A DNA stretch of 64,000 nucleotides from Dyadobacter sp. Leaf189 (GCF_001424405.1 NZ_LMPS01000001.1:493999-557998); one strand, 5' to 3'. Counted from the stretch's first letter, positions 16,637 to 25,842 are shown. Notes: generated by a model from the sequence alone, not told the origin. Program-made: numbers and translations.

Positions 16637-17224
16637 ATGAAAACCGTAATTATTAAGTACAATGCAGGTAATGTGCAGTCGGTCATGTATGCACTGGACA
16701 GGCTGGGCGCAGGGTACATCTATACCGACGATGTGACCGAAATTACCACAGCGGACAAAGTCATTTTTCCGGGTGTGGGAGAAGCAAGCACCACCATGAA
16801 CTACCTCCGGCAAACCGGCCTGGACAAACTTATTCCTACATTGAAGCAGCCTGTTTTCGGTACTTGCGTGGGAATGCAGCTGATGTGCCGGTACTCGGAA
16901 GAAAACGACACGACCTGCATGGGGATTTTTGATGTGGATGTAAAAAGGTTTCCCGCTACTGCCGGCATGAAAGTGCCGCACATGGGCTGGAATAATATAT
17001 CTGACTACAAAACTCCTCTCACCGACTCCATTCCGGAGAATGCATTCATGTACTTTGTACACAGCTATGCAGCGCCGGTTTGTGAGTATACAGTTGCTAC
17101 CTGCGATTACACATTTCCATTCAGCGCAATGCTGCATAAGGATAATTTCTATGCGGCACAGTTCCACTGCGAGATCAGCGGCAATGCAGGTCAGCAGATC
17201 ATCGAAAACTTCCTGAAACTCTAA
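16637..17224 (+). CDS. hisH: Imidazole glycerol phosphate synthase, glutaminase subunit
   Basis: A 195-residue class I glutamine amidotransferase. It supplies ammonia to HisF for forming imidazole glycerol phosphate and AICAR. The nucleophile Cys77 is in [10 protein letters not shown], and His177 and Glu179 (QFHCEIS) complete the triad. In nearly all HisH proteins the residue between His and Glu is Pro (HPE); here it is Cys, an unusual but probably tolerated change. It is the first gene after the attenuator, 23 bp past the T run. HisF is encoded two genes downstream. Confidence 0.95.
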   Translation: MKTVIIKYNAGNVQSVMYALDRLGAGYIYTDDVTEITTADKVIFPGVGEASTTMNYLRQTGLDKLIPTLKQPVFGTCVGMQLMCRYSEENDTTCMGIFDVDVKRFPATAGMKVPHMGWNNISDYKTPLTDSIPENAFMYFVHSYAAPVCEYTVATCDYTFPFSAMLHKDNFYAAQFHCEISGNAGQQIIENFLKL

Positions 17225-17241
17225 TCATAACCACTCCGAGC

Positions 17242-17964
17242 ATGATTGAAATAATACCCGCCATTGATCTGATAGAAGGAAAATGCGTGCGCCTTACGCA
17301 GGGGGATTACGGCCAAAAGAAAATCTATAACGAAAACCCGCTCGAAGTTGCATTGCAGTTTGAAGATGCAGGATTGAAGCGGTTGCATCTGGTGGATCTT
17401 GACGGGGCAAAAGCCAAGAAAATCGTCAATTGGAAGGTACTTGAAACCATTGCTTCCAAAACCAGCCTGCACGTAGACTTCGGTGGCGGTGTACAGTCTG
17501 ACGATGATCTGAGGGTTGTTTTTGAAAGTGGCGCAAAGCAGGTAACTGGTGGCAGTATCGCAGTTAAAAAACCTGAGATCTTCGAAAACTGGCTGAAAAC
17601 TTACGGAGGCGAAAGGATCATTCTCGGGGCAGATGCCAAGAATGAGAAAATCGCGGTGAGCGGCTGGGAAGAAGGTACTGCATTATGGGTTTATGATTTC
17701 GTGGAAGAATACGTAGAAAAGGGGGTGAAGTACACGATCAGTACCGATGTGGCGAAAGATGGTTTGCTGCAGGGACCTTCGTTTGACCTCTATAAAAATC
17801 TTCAGGATAAATGTCCCGGTCTGCATATCATTGCCAGCGGAGGGATCAGCGGAATTGAAGATGTTGAAAAATTAGCTGAAATGAACATTTACGGCGTTAT
17901 AATCGGAAAGGCGATCTATGAAAACAGGATCAGTCTTGCCGAGCTAATGCGATTCTCCGCCTGA
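17242..17964 (+). CDS. hisA: ProFAR isomerase (phosphoribosylformimino-AICAR-P isomerase)
   Basis: A 240-residue beta/alpha barrel that opens the ribose of ProFAR to PRFAR, the substrate of HisHF. The catalytic Asp9 is in [11 protein letters not shown] and the second acidic residue is in STDVAKDG. Phosphate-binding glycines occur in both barrel halves (FGGGVQ near 83 and ASGGISG near 197). It starts 17 bp after hisH and ends 5 bp before hisF. Confidence 0.96.
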   Translation: MIEIIPAIDLIEGKCVRLTQGDYGQKKIYNENPLEVALQFEDAGLKRLHLVDLDGAKAKKIVNWKVLETIASKTSLHVDFGGGVQSDDDLRVVFESGAKQVTGGSIAVKKPEIFENWLKTYGGERIILGADAKNEKIAVSGWEEGTALWVYDFVEEYVEKGVKYTISTDVAKDGLLQGPSFDLYKNLQDKCPGLHIIASGGISGIEDVEKLAEMNIYGVIIGKAIYENRISLAELMRFSA

Positions 17965-17969
17965 TAATT

Positions 17970-18743
17970 ATGCTAACTAAAAGGATTATCCCCTGCCTGG
18001 ATGTAAAGGACGGCAGGACTGTCAAGGGAGTCAACTTCGTGAACCTGCGCGACGCAGGCGATGCTGTGGAGCTGGGTGCATTGTACGCCGCCCAGGGTGC
18101 CGACGAGCTGGTGTACCTGGATATTACCGCCACGATCGACGGCCGCTCTACATTCATTGAGCTCGTAAAACGCGTTGCGCAAACGATCAATATACCTTTT
18201 ACAGTAGGAGGCGGTATATCCTCCATTGCTGACGTTTCTGCATTGCTGCATGCCGGCGCCGACAAGGTTTCTATCAACTCGGCTGCGGTGCGTAATCCGG
18301 ACCTGATCAATGAACTTTCACTTGAATTTGGAAGTCAATGCATTGTAGTGGCGATTGACACACGTTATATAGATATTGAAAACGGGAAAGAGCACATTGT
18401 CCACACGCACGGTGGCCGCAAGCCGACCGATCTCAGGACGATACCCTGGGCGAAAGAAGTGGAAGACCGGGGAGCCGGCGAGCTTTTGCTGACTTCCATG
18501 GACACCGACGGTACCAAAAACGGTTTTGCTCTTGAACTGACAGCAACAATTTCAGGTAATGCCAACATTCCCGTCATCGCCTCAGGCGGAGCAGGAGAAA
18601 TGGCGCATTTTTACGATGTATTTACCACAGGTAAAGCCGACGCCGGGCTTGCGGCAAGCATTTTTCATTTCAGGGAAATAGACATCCCGGATCTGAAAGC
18701 CTACCTGGGCGACAGGAAACTTCCCATTAGATTGACAAGATAA
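17970..18743 (+). CDS. hisF: Imidazole glycerol phosphate synthase, cyclase subunit
   Basis: A 257-residue beta/alpha barrel that joins ammonia from HisH with PRFAR. Asp11 ([10 protein letters not shown]) and the Asp of [10 protein letters not shown] are the catalytic acids. VGGGI near 82 and ASGGAGE near 212 bind phosphates. Full length and no odd residues. Only 5 bp separate it from hisA and 10 bp from hisIE, so one transcript is likely. Confidence 0.97.
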   Translation: MLTKRIIPCLDVKDGRTVKGVNFVNLRDAGDAVELGALYAAQGADELVYLDITATIDGRSTFIELVKRVAQTINIPFTVGGGISSIADVSALLHAGADKVSINSAAVRNPDLINELSLEFGSQCIVVAIDTRYIDIENGKEHIVHTHGGRKPTDLRTIPWAKEVEDRGAGELLLTSMDTDGTKNGFALELTATISGNANIPVIASGGAGEMAHFYDVFTTGKADAGLAASIFHFREIDIPDLKAYLGDRKLPIRLTR

Positions 18744-18753
18744 ACCAGACGAA

Positions 18754-19383
18754 ATGAACGATAACTTTTCTACCATCGACTTTGATAAGTCAACCGACGG
18801 GCTGGTACCCGCCATCATCCAGGATGTTCATACAGACAAGGTGCTGATGCTTGGTTATATGAACAAGGAAGCGCTTGAAAAAACAAAGACAGAAGGTACG
18901 GTTACGTTCTTCAGTCGCAGCAAACAGCGTTTATGGACAAAGGGTGAAACGTCTGGGAATTTCCTTTTTATCAACGAGATCATAGCGGATTGTGACGGTG
19001 ATACATTGCTGATCAAAGCCACTCCGGCAGGGCCAACATGCCACACAGGCGCAGATACCTGTTTTGGGGAAAAAAATAGTCAGGATGCCCGAATAGGGGA
19101 GGCGTTTTTTCTCAACTATCTTCAAAAGAAAGTGATAAGAGAGCGAAAAATAAATCCTTCGGAGGAGTCCTACACCAGCAGCCTTTTTAAGCGCGGGATC
19201 AACAAAATCGCCCAAAAAGTAGGTGAAGAAGCGGTCGAAGTTGTGATAGAGGCGAAGGACGATGATGTGGATCTTTTTAAAAATGAAGTGTCCGATTTGC
19301 TCTTCCACCTGCTTGTTCTTCTGGAGGAAAAAAACATTGACTTAGATGAGGTAATTGACGTACTTCGTAGCCGTCACCAATAA
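18754..19383 (+). CDS. hisI: Bifunctional PRA-CH hydrolase / PRA-PH pyrophosphatase
   Basis: A 209-residue HisIE fusion. Residues about 1-110 are the phosphoribosyl-AMP cyclohydrolase part, with GYMNKEAL, SRSKQRLWTKGETSGN and the zinc-binding Cys of CHTGADTCF. Residues about 115-209 are the phosphoribosyl-ATP pyrophosphatase part, with the helical EEAVEVVIEAK and NEVSDLLFHLLVLL acid clusters. It performs steps 2 and 3 of the pathway. hisG, hisD, hisC and hisB are not in this window, so the his genes are split between loci. Confidence 0.95.
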   Translation: MNDNFSTIDFDKSTDGLVPAIIQDVHTDKVLMLGYMNKEALEKTKTEGTVTFFSRSKQRLWTKGETSGNFLFINEIIADCDGDTLLIKATPAGPTCHTGADTCFGEKNSQDARIGEAFFLNYLQKKVIRERKINPSEESYTSSLFKRGINKIAQKVGEEAVEVVIEAKDDDVDLFKNEVSDLLFHLLVLLEEKNIDLDEVIDVLRSRHQ

Positions 19384-19394
19384 TTGCTTACCGA

Positions 19395-19730
19395 ATGAAA
19401 TTACTCCTACGACTTGTAATCAGTGCTTTGGCAGTGCTCATCGGCGCCAATTTAATTCCCGGGGTTGCAGTTGAAAGTTTTACTACGGCCATCATCGTGG
19501 CAATTGTTCTTGGAATCCTCAATACATTCTTAAAGCCGGTACTGCAAATACTCGCACTCCCCATTACCATTCTTACGCTGGGACTGTTCTATTTTGTCGT
19601 TAACGTATTCATTATTTATCTCGCCAGCTTTCTGGTTGATGGATTTTACGTGAGTAACTTCCTGTCGGCTCTTTTCTTCGGGTTGGTAGTTTCAGTAGTT
19701 TCCGCGATTCTTGGTATGTTTTTGGATTAG
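19395..19730 (+). CDS. Phage-holin-4-type small membrane protein
   Basis: A 111-residue protein with four hydrophobic segments separated by short turns (ALAVLIGANLIPGV, AIIVAIVLGILNTFLKPVL, and two more). The NTFLKPVLQILALPITILTLGLF stretch is the hallmark of the PF04020 family, seen in ordinary bacterial genomes without phage lysis genes. The function is unknown. It starts 11 bp after hisIE and may be read through from that operon. An 8-bp hairpin without a T run follows it. Confidence 0.85.
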   Translation: MKLLLRLVISALAVLIGANLIPGVAVESFTTAIIVAIVLGILNTFLKPVLQILALPITILTLGLFYFVVNVFIIYLASFLVDGFYVSNFLSALFFGLVVSVVSAILGMFLD

Positions 19731-19737
19731 TGTATGA

Positions 19738-19758
19738 ACGACCTGCAAATCAGGTCGT
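19738..19758 (+). other. Perfect 8-bp hairpin without T run
   Basis: ACGACCTG (19738-19745) and CAGGTCGT (19751-19758) around CAAAT. The following bases (aaatgg) do not form a T tract, so it is more likely an mRNA-stability or processing stem than a terminator. Confidence 0.5.
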
Positions 19759-19791
19759 AAATGGATACACATGATTTGAAAACTACTGATT

Positions 19792-20127
19792 ATGCTAAGT
19801 CAACTAGAGGAGATTAAAGACACGCTTTTTAAGTATTTCGAGACACGTATCGATTTATTTAAAATTGAAACCAGGGATAAGATCGAGCGCGCCGCTGTAA
19901 TGGCAGTGTACGGTGCGCTGATACTTTGCATTGCATTGACAATCCTTATACTGGTCGTTATTTTATTAGGAACTTTCCTGAACAGGTGGTTGGATAGTGA
20001 TTACCTGGGATATCTGATTTTGCTTGGGGTATTTGTTATCAAACTGATTATCTGGATTGTATGGAGAGAAAAGTTTGTTCATATGATCCGCTCGGTTCTC
20101 GTAAAGTTTATGGGGGACAAAGAGTGA
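19792..20127 (+). CDS. Phage-holin-3-6-type membrane protein
   Basis: A 111-residue protein. An amphipathic, charged N-terminus (about 1-38, LEEIKDTLFKYFETRIDLFK) is followed by two transmembrane helices (about 40-65 and 73-92) and a basic tail. This matches the holin-3-6 superfamily, widespread chromosomal membrane proteins often next to a YtxH- or CsbD-like partner. Here the next gene encodes such a helical, single-membrane-segment protein. No endolysin is nearby, so a phage role is unlikely. Confidence 0.8.
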   Translation: MLSQLEEIKDTLFKYFETRIDLFKIETRDKIERAAVMAVYGALILCIALTILILVVILLGTFLNRWLDSDYLGYLILLGVFVIKLIIWIVWREKFVHMIRSVLVKFMGDKE

Positions 20128-20221
20128 CCAAGCTTTTAGCCGCATATTAGCTGATAAATAATCTTGAATTGCTATTTTTGGATTCCTTTTGAATCCCCGG
20201 GCACCATTAAACAGTAATGAA

Positions 20222-20653
20222 ATGAGTACTCCAATAGATTCTTCGGTAAAAGTCAAACCTTTTTCGTCAGACACTGACAAAGCCAAGCATGATCTTCTGC
20301 TTGATGCAGAGATCTACCGTGATAAGCTGGAAAGCCAGTGGAGCGACCTTAAAACAGACGCAACTACGTACGGTAAGCAGGCACTTGTGATCGGCGGCGT
20401 ACTGGCTACTACATTCGTTGTGATGAATGCTTTTTTGCCTAAAACCAAAAAAGACAGGGAAAGAGAACTCGGAAAAGCCAGGGAAAAGGAAAGAGATAAC
20501 GAACTGCTCCTGATAAGCCATAAAAAGCTTAAAGAGGAAAAAAAACAGTCACAGGTGGTGCAGGCAGTTCAAAGTTTGGCCTGGACACTGGCTGTGGGTT
20601 GGGCCCGGCACAAGCTGAAGCATTTAATTGAAGACGAACGAAGAACTGAATGA
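20222..20653 (+). CDS. Helical membrane-anchored protein of unknown function
   Basis: 143 residues from the ATG at 20222; an in-frame TTG at 20189 is less likely. One central hydrophobic segment (ALVIGGVLATTFVVMNAFL) separates a helical N-terminal half from a Lys/Arg/Glu-rich coiled stretch (KKDRERELGKAREKERDN). A second weak hydrophobic stretch lies near the C-terminus. The layout, after a holin-3-6 protein, suggests a small cell-envelope pair. Its stop overlaps the start of the next gene in an ATGA. Confidence 0.6.
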   Translation: MSTPIDSSVKVKPFSSDTDKAKHDLLLDAEIYRDKLESQWSDLKTDATTYGKQALVIGGVLATTFVVMNAFLPKTKKDRERELGKAREKERDNELLLISHKKLKEEKKQSQVVQAVQSLAWTLAVGWARHKLKHLIEDERRTE

Positions 20654-21423
20654 AAACAGCGAAGCATCAAATCGCAGACCTCCTTTTGACACGTAAAGAA
20701 GAAAAAAGGAAATCGTTTGCTGTTCTCTTAGACCCAGATAAAGTTAATCTTTCTACATTTCCGAAATTCCTTGAATATGCGGCTGGTCATGGTGTTGACT
20801 TCTTTTTCGTAGGAGGCAGCCTGATCACCAACTATGCTATTGACAAGCTGATCTCAGCAATTCACGAGTACACAGATATACCTGCTATCCTTTTCCCGGG
20901 TAGCAGCCTGCACATTGATCCGTCTGCCGACGCCATTCTTTTACTTTCGCTGATCTCCGGCCGCAATGCAGAATTGCTGATCGGGCAGCACGTGATTGCA
21001 GCACCACTTTTGAAGCGCAGCAACCTTGAAGTACTTCCAACCGGCTACATGCTGGTGGAGAGCGGCAAACTCACTACTGTTTCCTATATCAGCGGGACTA
21101 CCCCATTGCCCCGCGACAAGCCGGGTATCGTGGCCTGTACCGCAATGGCGGGCGAGTACCTGGGTCTCAAGAACATTTTCCTCGATGCCGGAAGCGGCGC
21201 CCAGTTTCCAGTTCCCGGTGAAATCATTGCTGCGGTTCGCGGAGCAGTAGGTACGCCTATTATTGTTGGTGGCGGGATTAACTCTTACGAGAAAGCGGAT
21301 ATCGCATTAGGTTCCGGTGCTGATGTAATTGTAGTTGGAAATGGAATTGAACAAAACCCAGAACTACTTCCCGAAATTGCTGCCTGCGTGCACGCTTACA
21401 ACACCAAGCCTGAACAGGTTTGA
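20650..21423 (+). CDS. Geranylgeranylglyceryl-phosphate synthase family protein (PcrB/GGGPS)
   Basis: A 257-residue beta/alpha barrel. FAVLLDPDKVN near 24 holds the Mg-binding Asp, VGGSLITN near 56 and VGGGINS near 206 bind phosphate, and GTTPLPRDKPG is characteristic of the family. These prenyltransferases join an isoprenyl diphosphate to sn-glycerol-1-phosphate, the first step of archaeal-type ether lipids. Bacteroidota carry a homologue whose product is less well known. Coupled (ATGA overlap) to the membrane protein before it. Confidence 0.88.
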   Translation: MKTAKHQIADLLLTRKEEKRKSFAVLLDPDKVNLSTFPKFLEYAAGHGVDFFFVGGSLITNYAIDKLISAIHEYTDIPAILFPGSSLHIDPSADAILLLSLISGRNAELLIGQHVIAAPLLKRSNLEVLPTGYMLVESGKLTTVSYISGTTPLPRDKPGIVACTAMAGEYLGLKNIFLDAGSGAQFPVPGEIIAAVRGAVGTPIIVGGGINSYEKADIALGSGADVIVVGNGIEQNPELLPEIAACVHAYNTKPEQV

Positions 21424-21538
21424 TAATTCACCAGGAAAATATTGGACTTAGGTAAGAGATTTAAGTTTTTTCTAAGGAATTTTTAAGTTCTTGGAAAAAT
21501 ACAATCTCAAAATGTAGGAATATTCAATTCAATCCTGT

Positions 21539-21546
21539 TACCTTTG
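21539..21546 (+). promoter_or_regulatory. -7 promoter box for the small lipoprotein
   Basis: TACCTTTG matches TAnnTTTG. The predicted start is a few bases downstream, which leaves the upstream ATG at 21549 outside or at the very 5' end of the mRNA and supports the ATG at 21573. Confidence 0.6.
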
Positions 21547-21572
21547 TAATGAACCTTAATTACACCCAAGAA

Positions 21573-21752
21573 ATGAAAAAATTCTTTGCATTTGCGTTTG
21601 TTGCCGGGATGGTAGCTTTCGCTTCTTGTACTAGCAAGCCAGCTGACGAGTCTGCTGACACTACTGCTGTAACTGTTGAAACTCCTGCTGTTGATACAAC
21701 TGCTGTTGATACAATGGCTACTGATTCAGCTGCTGCTGACTCAGTTAAGTAA
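21573..21752 (+). CDS. Small Asp/Thr-rich lipoprotein
   Basis: 59 residues from the ATG at 21573. The signal is MKKFFAFAFVAGMVAFASC with the lipobox Cys at 19. The mature part is a low-complexity Thr/Val/Asp/Ala chain with a repeated VDTTAVDT theme. It is probably an unstructured envelope lipoprotein. It has its own promoter box and a clean terminator at 21782-21809, so it is a single-gene unit. Function unknown. Confidence 0.75.
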   Translation: MKKFFAFAFVAGMVAFASCTSKPADESADTTAVTVETPAVDTTAVDTMATDSAAADSVK

Positions 21753-21781
21753 TCAGACGTACAAGTCGAAATCTTGGAAAG

Positions 21782-21809
21782 GCCCTATGAAAATAGGGCT
21801 TTTCTTTTT
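21782..21809 (+). terminator. Terminator of the small lipoprotein gene
   Basis: Seven-bp stem GCCCTAT/ATAGGGC (21782-21788 with 21793-21799), GAAA tetraloop, then a T-rich tract. The SprT-like gene starts 20 bp beyond. Confidence 0.88.
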
Positions 21810-21819
21810 TTATTTAAGG

Positions 21820-22434
21820 ATGAAAAACATATCCTTTGGCCTGCATGTTCCCCCGGCCGCGAGCGGCTACTGCGCCGAGCTCTTTCATACCAATCACTTT
21901 GCATTTTCCCTATCACGACCACGTCGCACAAGGCTTGGTGATTTTACGGTCAAGCCCGGATTAATCCCAAAAATAACTGTAAATGCCAACCTGAATCCAT
22001 ACAGTTTTCTGGTTACTTACCTGCATGAAGTAGCACATTGCGTCGTTCATTATAAATACAAAACGAAGTTAAGGAAAAGGGTCGCCCCGCACGGGCCTGA
22101 GTGGAAGTACGAATTCGGTGTGTTGCTGCAACCGGTTCTGACCGAAAATATTTTTCCCAAAGACATTCTTGTGCACCTGGTTCGTTATGCTAAAAACCCC
22201 GCTGCATCTACCGGTGGAGACCAGCTGCTTTTCAATGCACTCCGGAGCTATGACGAGCACGCAGCAGATACCGGCAGGATAACATTGGCGCAACTCCACG
22301 AGGGTACCAGTTTCATGTTTAAAAACAGAGTATTTACGCGGGGTACGATGAGGAGAACACGGGTACTTTGCACTGATAAAGCTTCACAGCGTCTATATAC
22401 AATACCTGCCCATGCATTGGTGGAAGCGTGCTGA
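21820..22434 (+). CDS. SprT-like zinc metalloprotease domain protein
   Basis: 204 residues from the ATG at 21820. Upstream in-frame starts run through the lipoprotein gene and its terminator. The zinc motif is HEVAH at 69-73 (YLHEVAHCVVH), and APHGPEWKYEFGVLL matches the SprT fold that follows HExxH and supplies the third ligand region. SprT proteins in eukaryotes (Spartan) cut DNA-protein crosslinks; bacterial roles are unclear. The last 23 bp overlap the start of porU, so the two are probably translationally coupled. Confidence 0.82.
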   Translation: MKNISFGLHVPPAASGYCAELFHTNHFAFSLSRPRRTRLGDFTVKPGLIPKITVNANLNPYSFLVTYLHEVAHCVVHYKYKTKLRKRVAPHGPEWKYEFGVLLQPVLTENIFPKDILVHLVRYAKNPAASTGGDQLLFNALRSYDEHAADTGRITLAQLHEGTSFMFKNRVFTRGTMRRTRVLCTDKASQRLYTIPAHALVEAC

Positions 22435-25400
22435 TTATTTTAAATTAATACTTTCTACGGTTCTGATTTACCTGGGCATTTCGCCTGGTATCTCGCTGGT
22501 TGCACAATCTGTGCTGGCGAGCGGTGAGTGGTACAAGCTCGCGGTAACGCAAACTGGTATTCACAAGATCGATGCGGCAATGTTGCGTCAAATGGGCGTG
22601 GCACCAGCCACAATCGACCCGGCTCAGATACGTGTTTTCGGCACGGGCGGCGCAATGCTGCCTCAGTCCAACCAGGCGCCGGTCGCTGGCCTTACTGAAA
22701 GTGCAATTCTGGTTCAGGGAGAGGAAGATGGCAGGTTTGATAATTCCGATGTAATCTACTTTTATGCAGAAGGTCCGCACGTCATTTCATACGATTCTGC
22801 AAAGGCCGAGCTGAGGCACCAGATTAACTACTATTCAGATACTTCTTATTATTTCCTGAATTTCGGTCAGAAAGCGGGTCTGCGAATCAGGAATGAGAAT
22901 CCCGTCGTAGCTTCGGGGAAGGTGATCAACTTTTTTGACGATTACTGGTACCACGAGCAGGATGCAAGTAACCTGCTGAAATCCGGCAGGGAATGGTGGG
23001 GGGAATACCTGAGCAGCGCGCCACTCACTGTTGAGGCTGAGCTACCGGGCGTACTGCCGGCTTCCGAAATCAAATTCAGGAGCTCGGCGATTGCTGCGGG
23101 GCAGGTAAATACACGGTTTGTGTGGCAGTTGAATGGAGAGACCGCGGGTGAAACCGCTGTCGGGACGGTAGGTGCAGGAACTTACGATGTAAAAGCACTG
23201 CGGTCTGATTATACGACAGCGTTAACAGCCCCTTCAAATCCTTCCAGCGTTTTTCGTTTGTCAGTCACACACAACAAGAATGGGCAGGCTGCTGCACAAG
23301 GTTATCTCAATTATTTTGCATTGCAGGTAAAAAGGCAGCTCCGCTTTGACGAAAAACAGCAGATTTACTACCTCTTGCCGCAATCCACAGACATAGCAAC
23401 TTACCAGTTTACCGATCCGTCAGCAGAATGGAACCTTTGGAATGTCAGTAACGCTGCACGACCGGCCTCTGTTTCAAATCAAAATACTTCCGGTCCATTT
23501 ACATTTACCAGAAAAGACGGACGGAAACCTGCGCGCTATATCGGGTTCAGGGGAGATCAGGCTTTTGCGCCGGTGTCCTGGAAACCGGTTGCAAGCCAGG
23601 ACATAGCTTCCGCTGAAACCCCCGATTTGCTGATTATCACACCGGCTGCTTGGGAAAGTGAAGCAAAGCGGCTTGCAGCATTTCGCAGCAGTCGCAACAA
23701 TTTAAAAACACTCGTGGTAACAACCCGGCAGGTCTATCATGAATTTGCGGGAGGTCGGCCAGATGTGACTGCGATCCGGAATTATGTTCGGCATTTGTAT
23801 TCAAAATCTCCGGGTAAGCTCAGGTACCTGCTTCTTTTCGGTGACGCCAGTTTTGATTATAAAAATCTGACAAAAAGCCAGACACCATCACAAAATGCAA
23901 ACTGGGTTCCGGTATATGAAAGCAGGGAGTCGCTGAATCCGGTTTACACTTATTCATCCGACGATTATTTTGGTTTTATGGAGCCAAATGAAGGAGAATG
24001 GAGCGAGCAGGCTGCTGGCGACCACACGCTGGAAATTGGCGTAGGAAGGTTACCGGTAAAATCGCTAGCCGAGGCCAAGGTAGTAGTTGACAAGCTGATC
24101 CGCTATGAAGCACTCAGCTCGGAGGGCAGCTGGAAGAATATCGTGCGCTTCATTGCGGATGACGGAGACGGGAATATTCACCAGCGACACGCTGATCAGC
24201 TGGCTAGTCTGATCGAAAACGATTTTTCTTCGAAGCGGATTTTCATTGATCAATATCCACAAACTACTACTCCGGAAGGTCAGAAAGCACCGGAGGTAAA
24301 CAGGCAGATCAGGAATGCAATTGACAATGGAACGCTGATCATCAACTACACAGGTCACGGAGGAGTGGGTGGCTGGGCGGAAGAGCAGGTGCTGACGCTC
24401 TCGGATATGCTGAGCGCAAGGGGAATGAACAATCTGCCGCTGCTGTTTACTGCAACCTGCGACTTTGGCAGGTACGATGATCCCGGCACAGTATCTGGTG
24501 CGGAAACGATGGTACTTAGTCCCAAAGGTGCGGCGATAGGCGCAATAAGTACGACACGACCGGTTTTTTCAAGTACGAATTTCACGCTGAGCAAAGCTTT
24601 TTATGAAGCCCTGATCACGAAAGGGGAGGGCAGGTTAATGGGGGATCTGATACGGGAAACCAAGAATAAGGCACTTGTAGGCAGTCTCAACAGGAATTTT
24701 ACGCTATTAGGTGATCCATCGATGCGGCTCGGCAGCGGGCAGAAGGGAATCCGGTGGTTGCAGGCTCCTGAAACGCTGCGTGCATTGCAGAAGGTGAGTT
24801 TGACAGGCGAGGTTTTTAGCAATGTAAATAGCCAGCGTGACACGCAGTTTAACGGAAAAGCGCGCGTAGTTATTTATGATAAACAGGTCCAGTTTGAAAC
24901 GCTGGGGAATGAGGGCAACCCGGAAAGTTATTCGGAGTTTCGAAGCAGGTTATTTGACGGAGTTGTCACCGTGAAAGACGGTGTATTCACCTGCCAGTTT
25001 GTGATGCCCAAAGATATTGATTATAGAGCCGGACCGGGCAGGGCGAATGTGTACGCTGTACGGAATGACAGTACAGCCGACGCGTCTGCTCAGCTTACCT
25101 TGACGGTAGGAGGCAGCGCTGCATTGCTTGTTGATAATACACCGCCGGAAATCTCTGCCTATATGGATAAGCCGGCGTTCCGGAGCGGGGACCGGGTTGA
25201 TACTTCACCCGTGCTGATCGCGCATATCGAGGATGACAATGGCGTGAGCCTCTCAGCAACCGGCATTGGTCATGATATTACATTGACTTTAAATGACACT
25301 CTGACAATCGTGCTCAACGAGTACTTCACAGCGGATCTGGATAATTACCGGGCTGGTACAATCCGGTATCCGTTTGATAATTTGCCAGCCGGTGAATATA

Positions 25401-25789
25401 ATGTGAGGCTAAAAATGTGGGATACGTATACTAACTTTTCTGAATCATCGTTCGGATTTCAGGTAGTGAAACCAGGGGGTATCCGGCTCAATGCAGCCAA
25501 AGTTTTCCCCAATCCTTTTATAAACGATCTGTCTTTTGAATTAAACCATGATCGTGCGAATGAGGATGTCGAATTAATTTTAAATATTTTGCTTGTAAAC
25601 GGGCAGCGTCTGGGTACTTTCAAGTGGTCATATTATAACAGCGAAGCGAACATAAAAGAAACGCTGAGCGCTCAGCAACTTGGAAGCGGGGTTCCCTATC
25701 ATGTTCCATTGGTTTACCAGCTGTTGATACGATCATTAAAAGATAGTACCTTCGACCAAAAATCAGGGAAGTTGATACGCTCTCAATAA
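22412..25789 (+). CDS. porU: Type IX secretion system sortase (gingipain-family)
   Basis: A 1125-residue protein. N-terminal hydrophobic segment (about 10-31), then a beta-rich region, then a C25 peptidase domain (about 400-770). The catalytic His is in INYTGHGGVGGW (about 649) and the Cys in FTATCDFGRY (about 686). After beta-sandwich domains the C-terminus is type-IX-signal-like (VFPNPFINDLSFEL). PorU removes the C-terminal domains of type IX cargo and attaches them to lipopolysaccharide. The next gene is porV, the usual neighbour. Full-length with both catalytic residues. Confidence 0.95.
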   Translation: MHWWKRADYFKLILSTVLIYLGISPGISLVAQSVLASGEWYKLAVTQTGIHKIDAAMLRQMGVAPATIDPAQIRVFGTGGAMLPQSNQAPVAGLTESAILVQGEEDGRFDNSDVIYFYAEGPHVISYDSAKAELRHQINYYSDTSYYFLNFGQKAGLRIRNENPVVASGKVINFFDDYWYHEQDASNLLKSGREWWGEYLSSAPLTVEAELPGVLPASEIKFRSSAIAAGQVNTRFVWQLNGETAGETAVGTVGAGTYDVKALRSDYTTALTAPSNPSSVFRLSVTHNKNGQAAAQGYLNYFALQVKRQLRFDEKQQIYYLLPQSTDIATYQFTDPSAEWNLWNVSNAARPASVSNQNTSGPFTFTRKDGRKPARYIGFRGDQAFAPVSWKPVASQDIASAETPDLLIITPAAWESEAKRLAAFRSSRNNLKTLVVTTRQVYHEFAGGRPDVTAIRNYVRHLYSKSPGKLRYLLLFGDASFDYKNLTKSQTPSQNANWVPVYESRESLNPVYTYSSDDYFGFMEPNEGEWSEQAAGDHTLEIGVGRLPVKSLAEAKVVVDKLIRYEALSSEGSWKNIVRFIADDGDGNIHQRHADQLASLIENDFSSKRIFIDQYPQTTTPEGQKAPEVNRQIRNAIDNGTLIINYTGHGGVGGWAEEQVLTLSDMLSARGMNNLPLLFTATCDFGRYDDPGTVSGAETMVLSPKGAAIGAISTTRPVFSSTNFTLSKAFYEALITKGEGRLMGDLIRETKNKALVGSLNRNFTLLGDPSMRLGSGQKGIRWLQAPETLRALQKVSLTGEVFSNVNSQRDTQFNGKARVVIYDKQVQFETLGNEGNPESYSEFRSRLFDGVVTVKDGVFTCQFVMPKDIDYRAGPGRANVYAVRNDSTADASAQLTLTVGGSAALLVDNTPPEISAYMDKPAFRSGDRVDTSPVLIAHIEDDNGVSLSATGIGHDITLTLNDTLTIVLNEYFTADLDNYRAGTIRYPFDNLPAGEYNVRLKMWDTYTNFSESSFGFQVVKPGGIRLNAAKVFPNPFINDLSFELNHDRANEDVELILNILLVNGQRLGTFKWSYYNSEANIKETLSAQQLGSGVPYHVPLVYQLLIRSLKDSTFDQKSGKLIRSQ

Positions 25790-25834
25790 TGTAATAAAAC
25801 TTAGCAAATTTTTAGTAATAACTATCTTTCATTG

Positions 25835-25842
25835 TATTTTTG
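25835..25842 (+). promoter_or_regulatory. -7 promoter box for porV
   Basis: TATTTTTG matches TAnnTTTG, 52 bp before the porV ATG and 45 bp after the porU stop. porV can therefore be transcribed on its own besides any readthrough from porU. No -33 element seen. Confidence 0.45.

Noticed and set aside
16466..17167. 233-codon minus-strand frame over hisH
   Set aside because: It is the shadow of the clear hisH gene and its leader and shows no protein features of its own.
19395..20127. Prophage remnant based on two holin-family proteins
   Set aside because: These families occur as ordinary chromosomal membrane proteins; there is no endolysin, terminase, capsid or integrase nearby.
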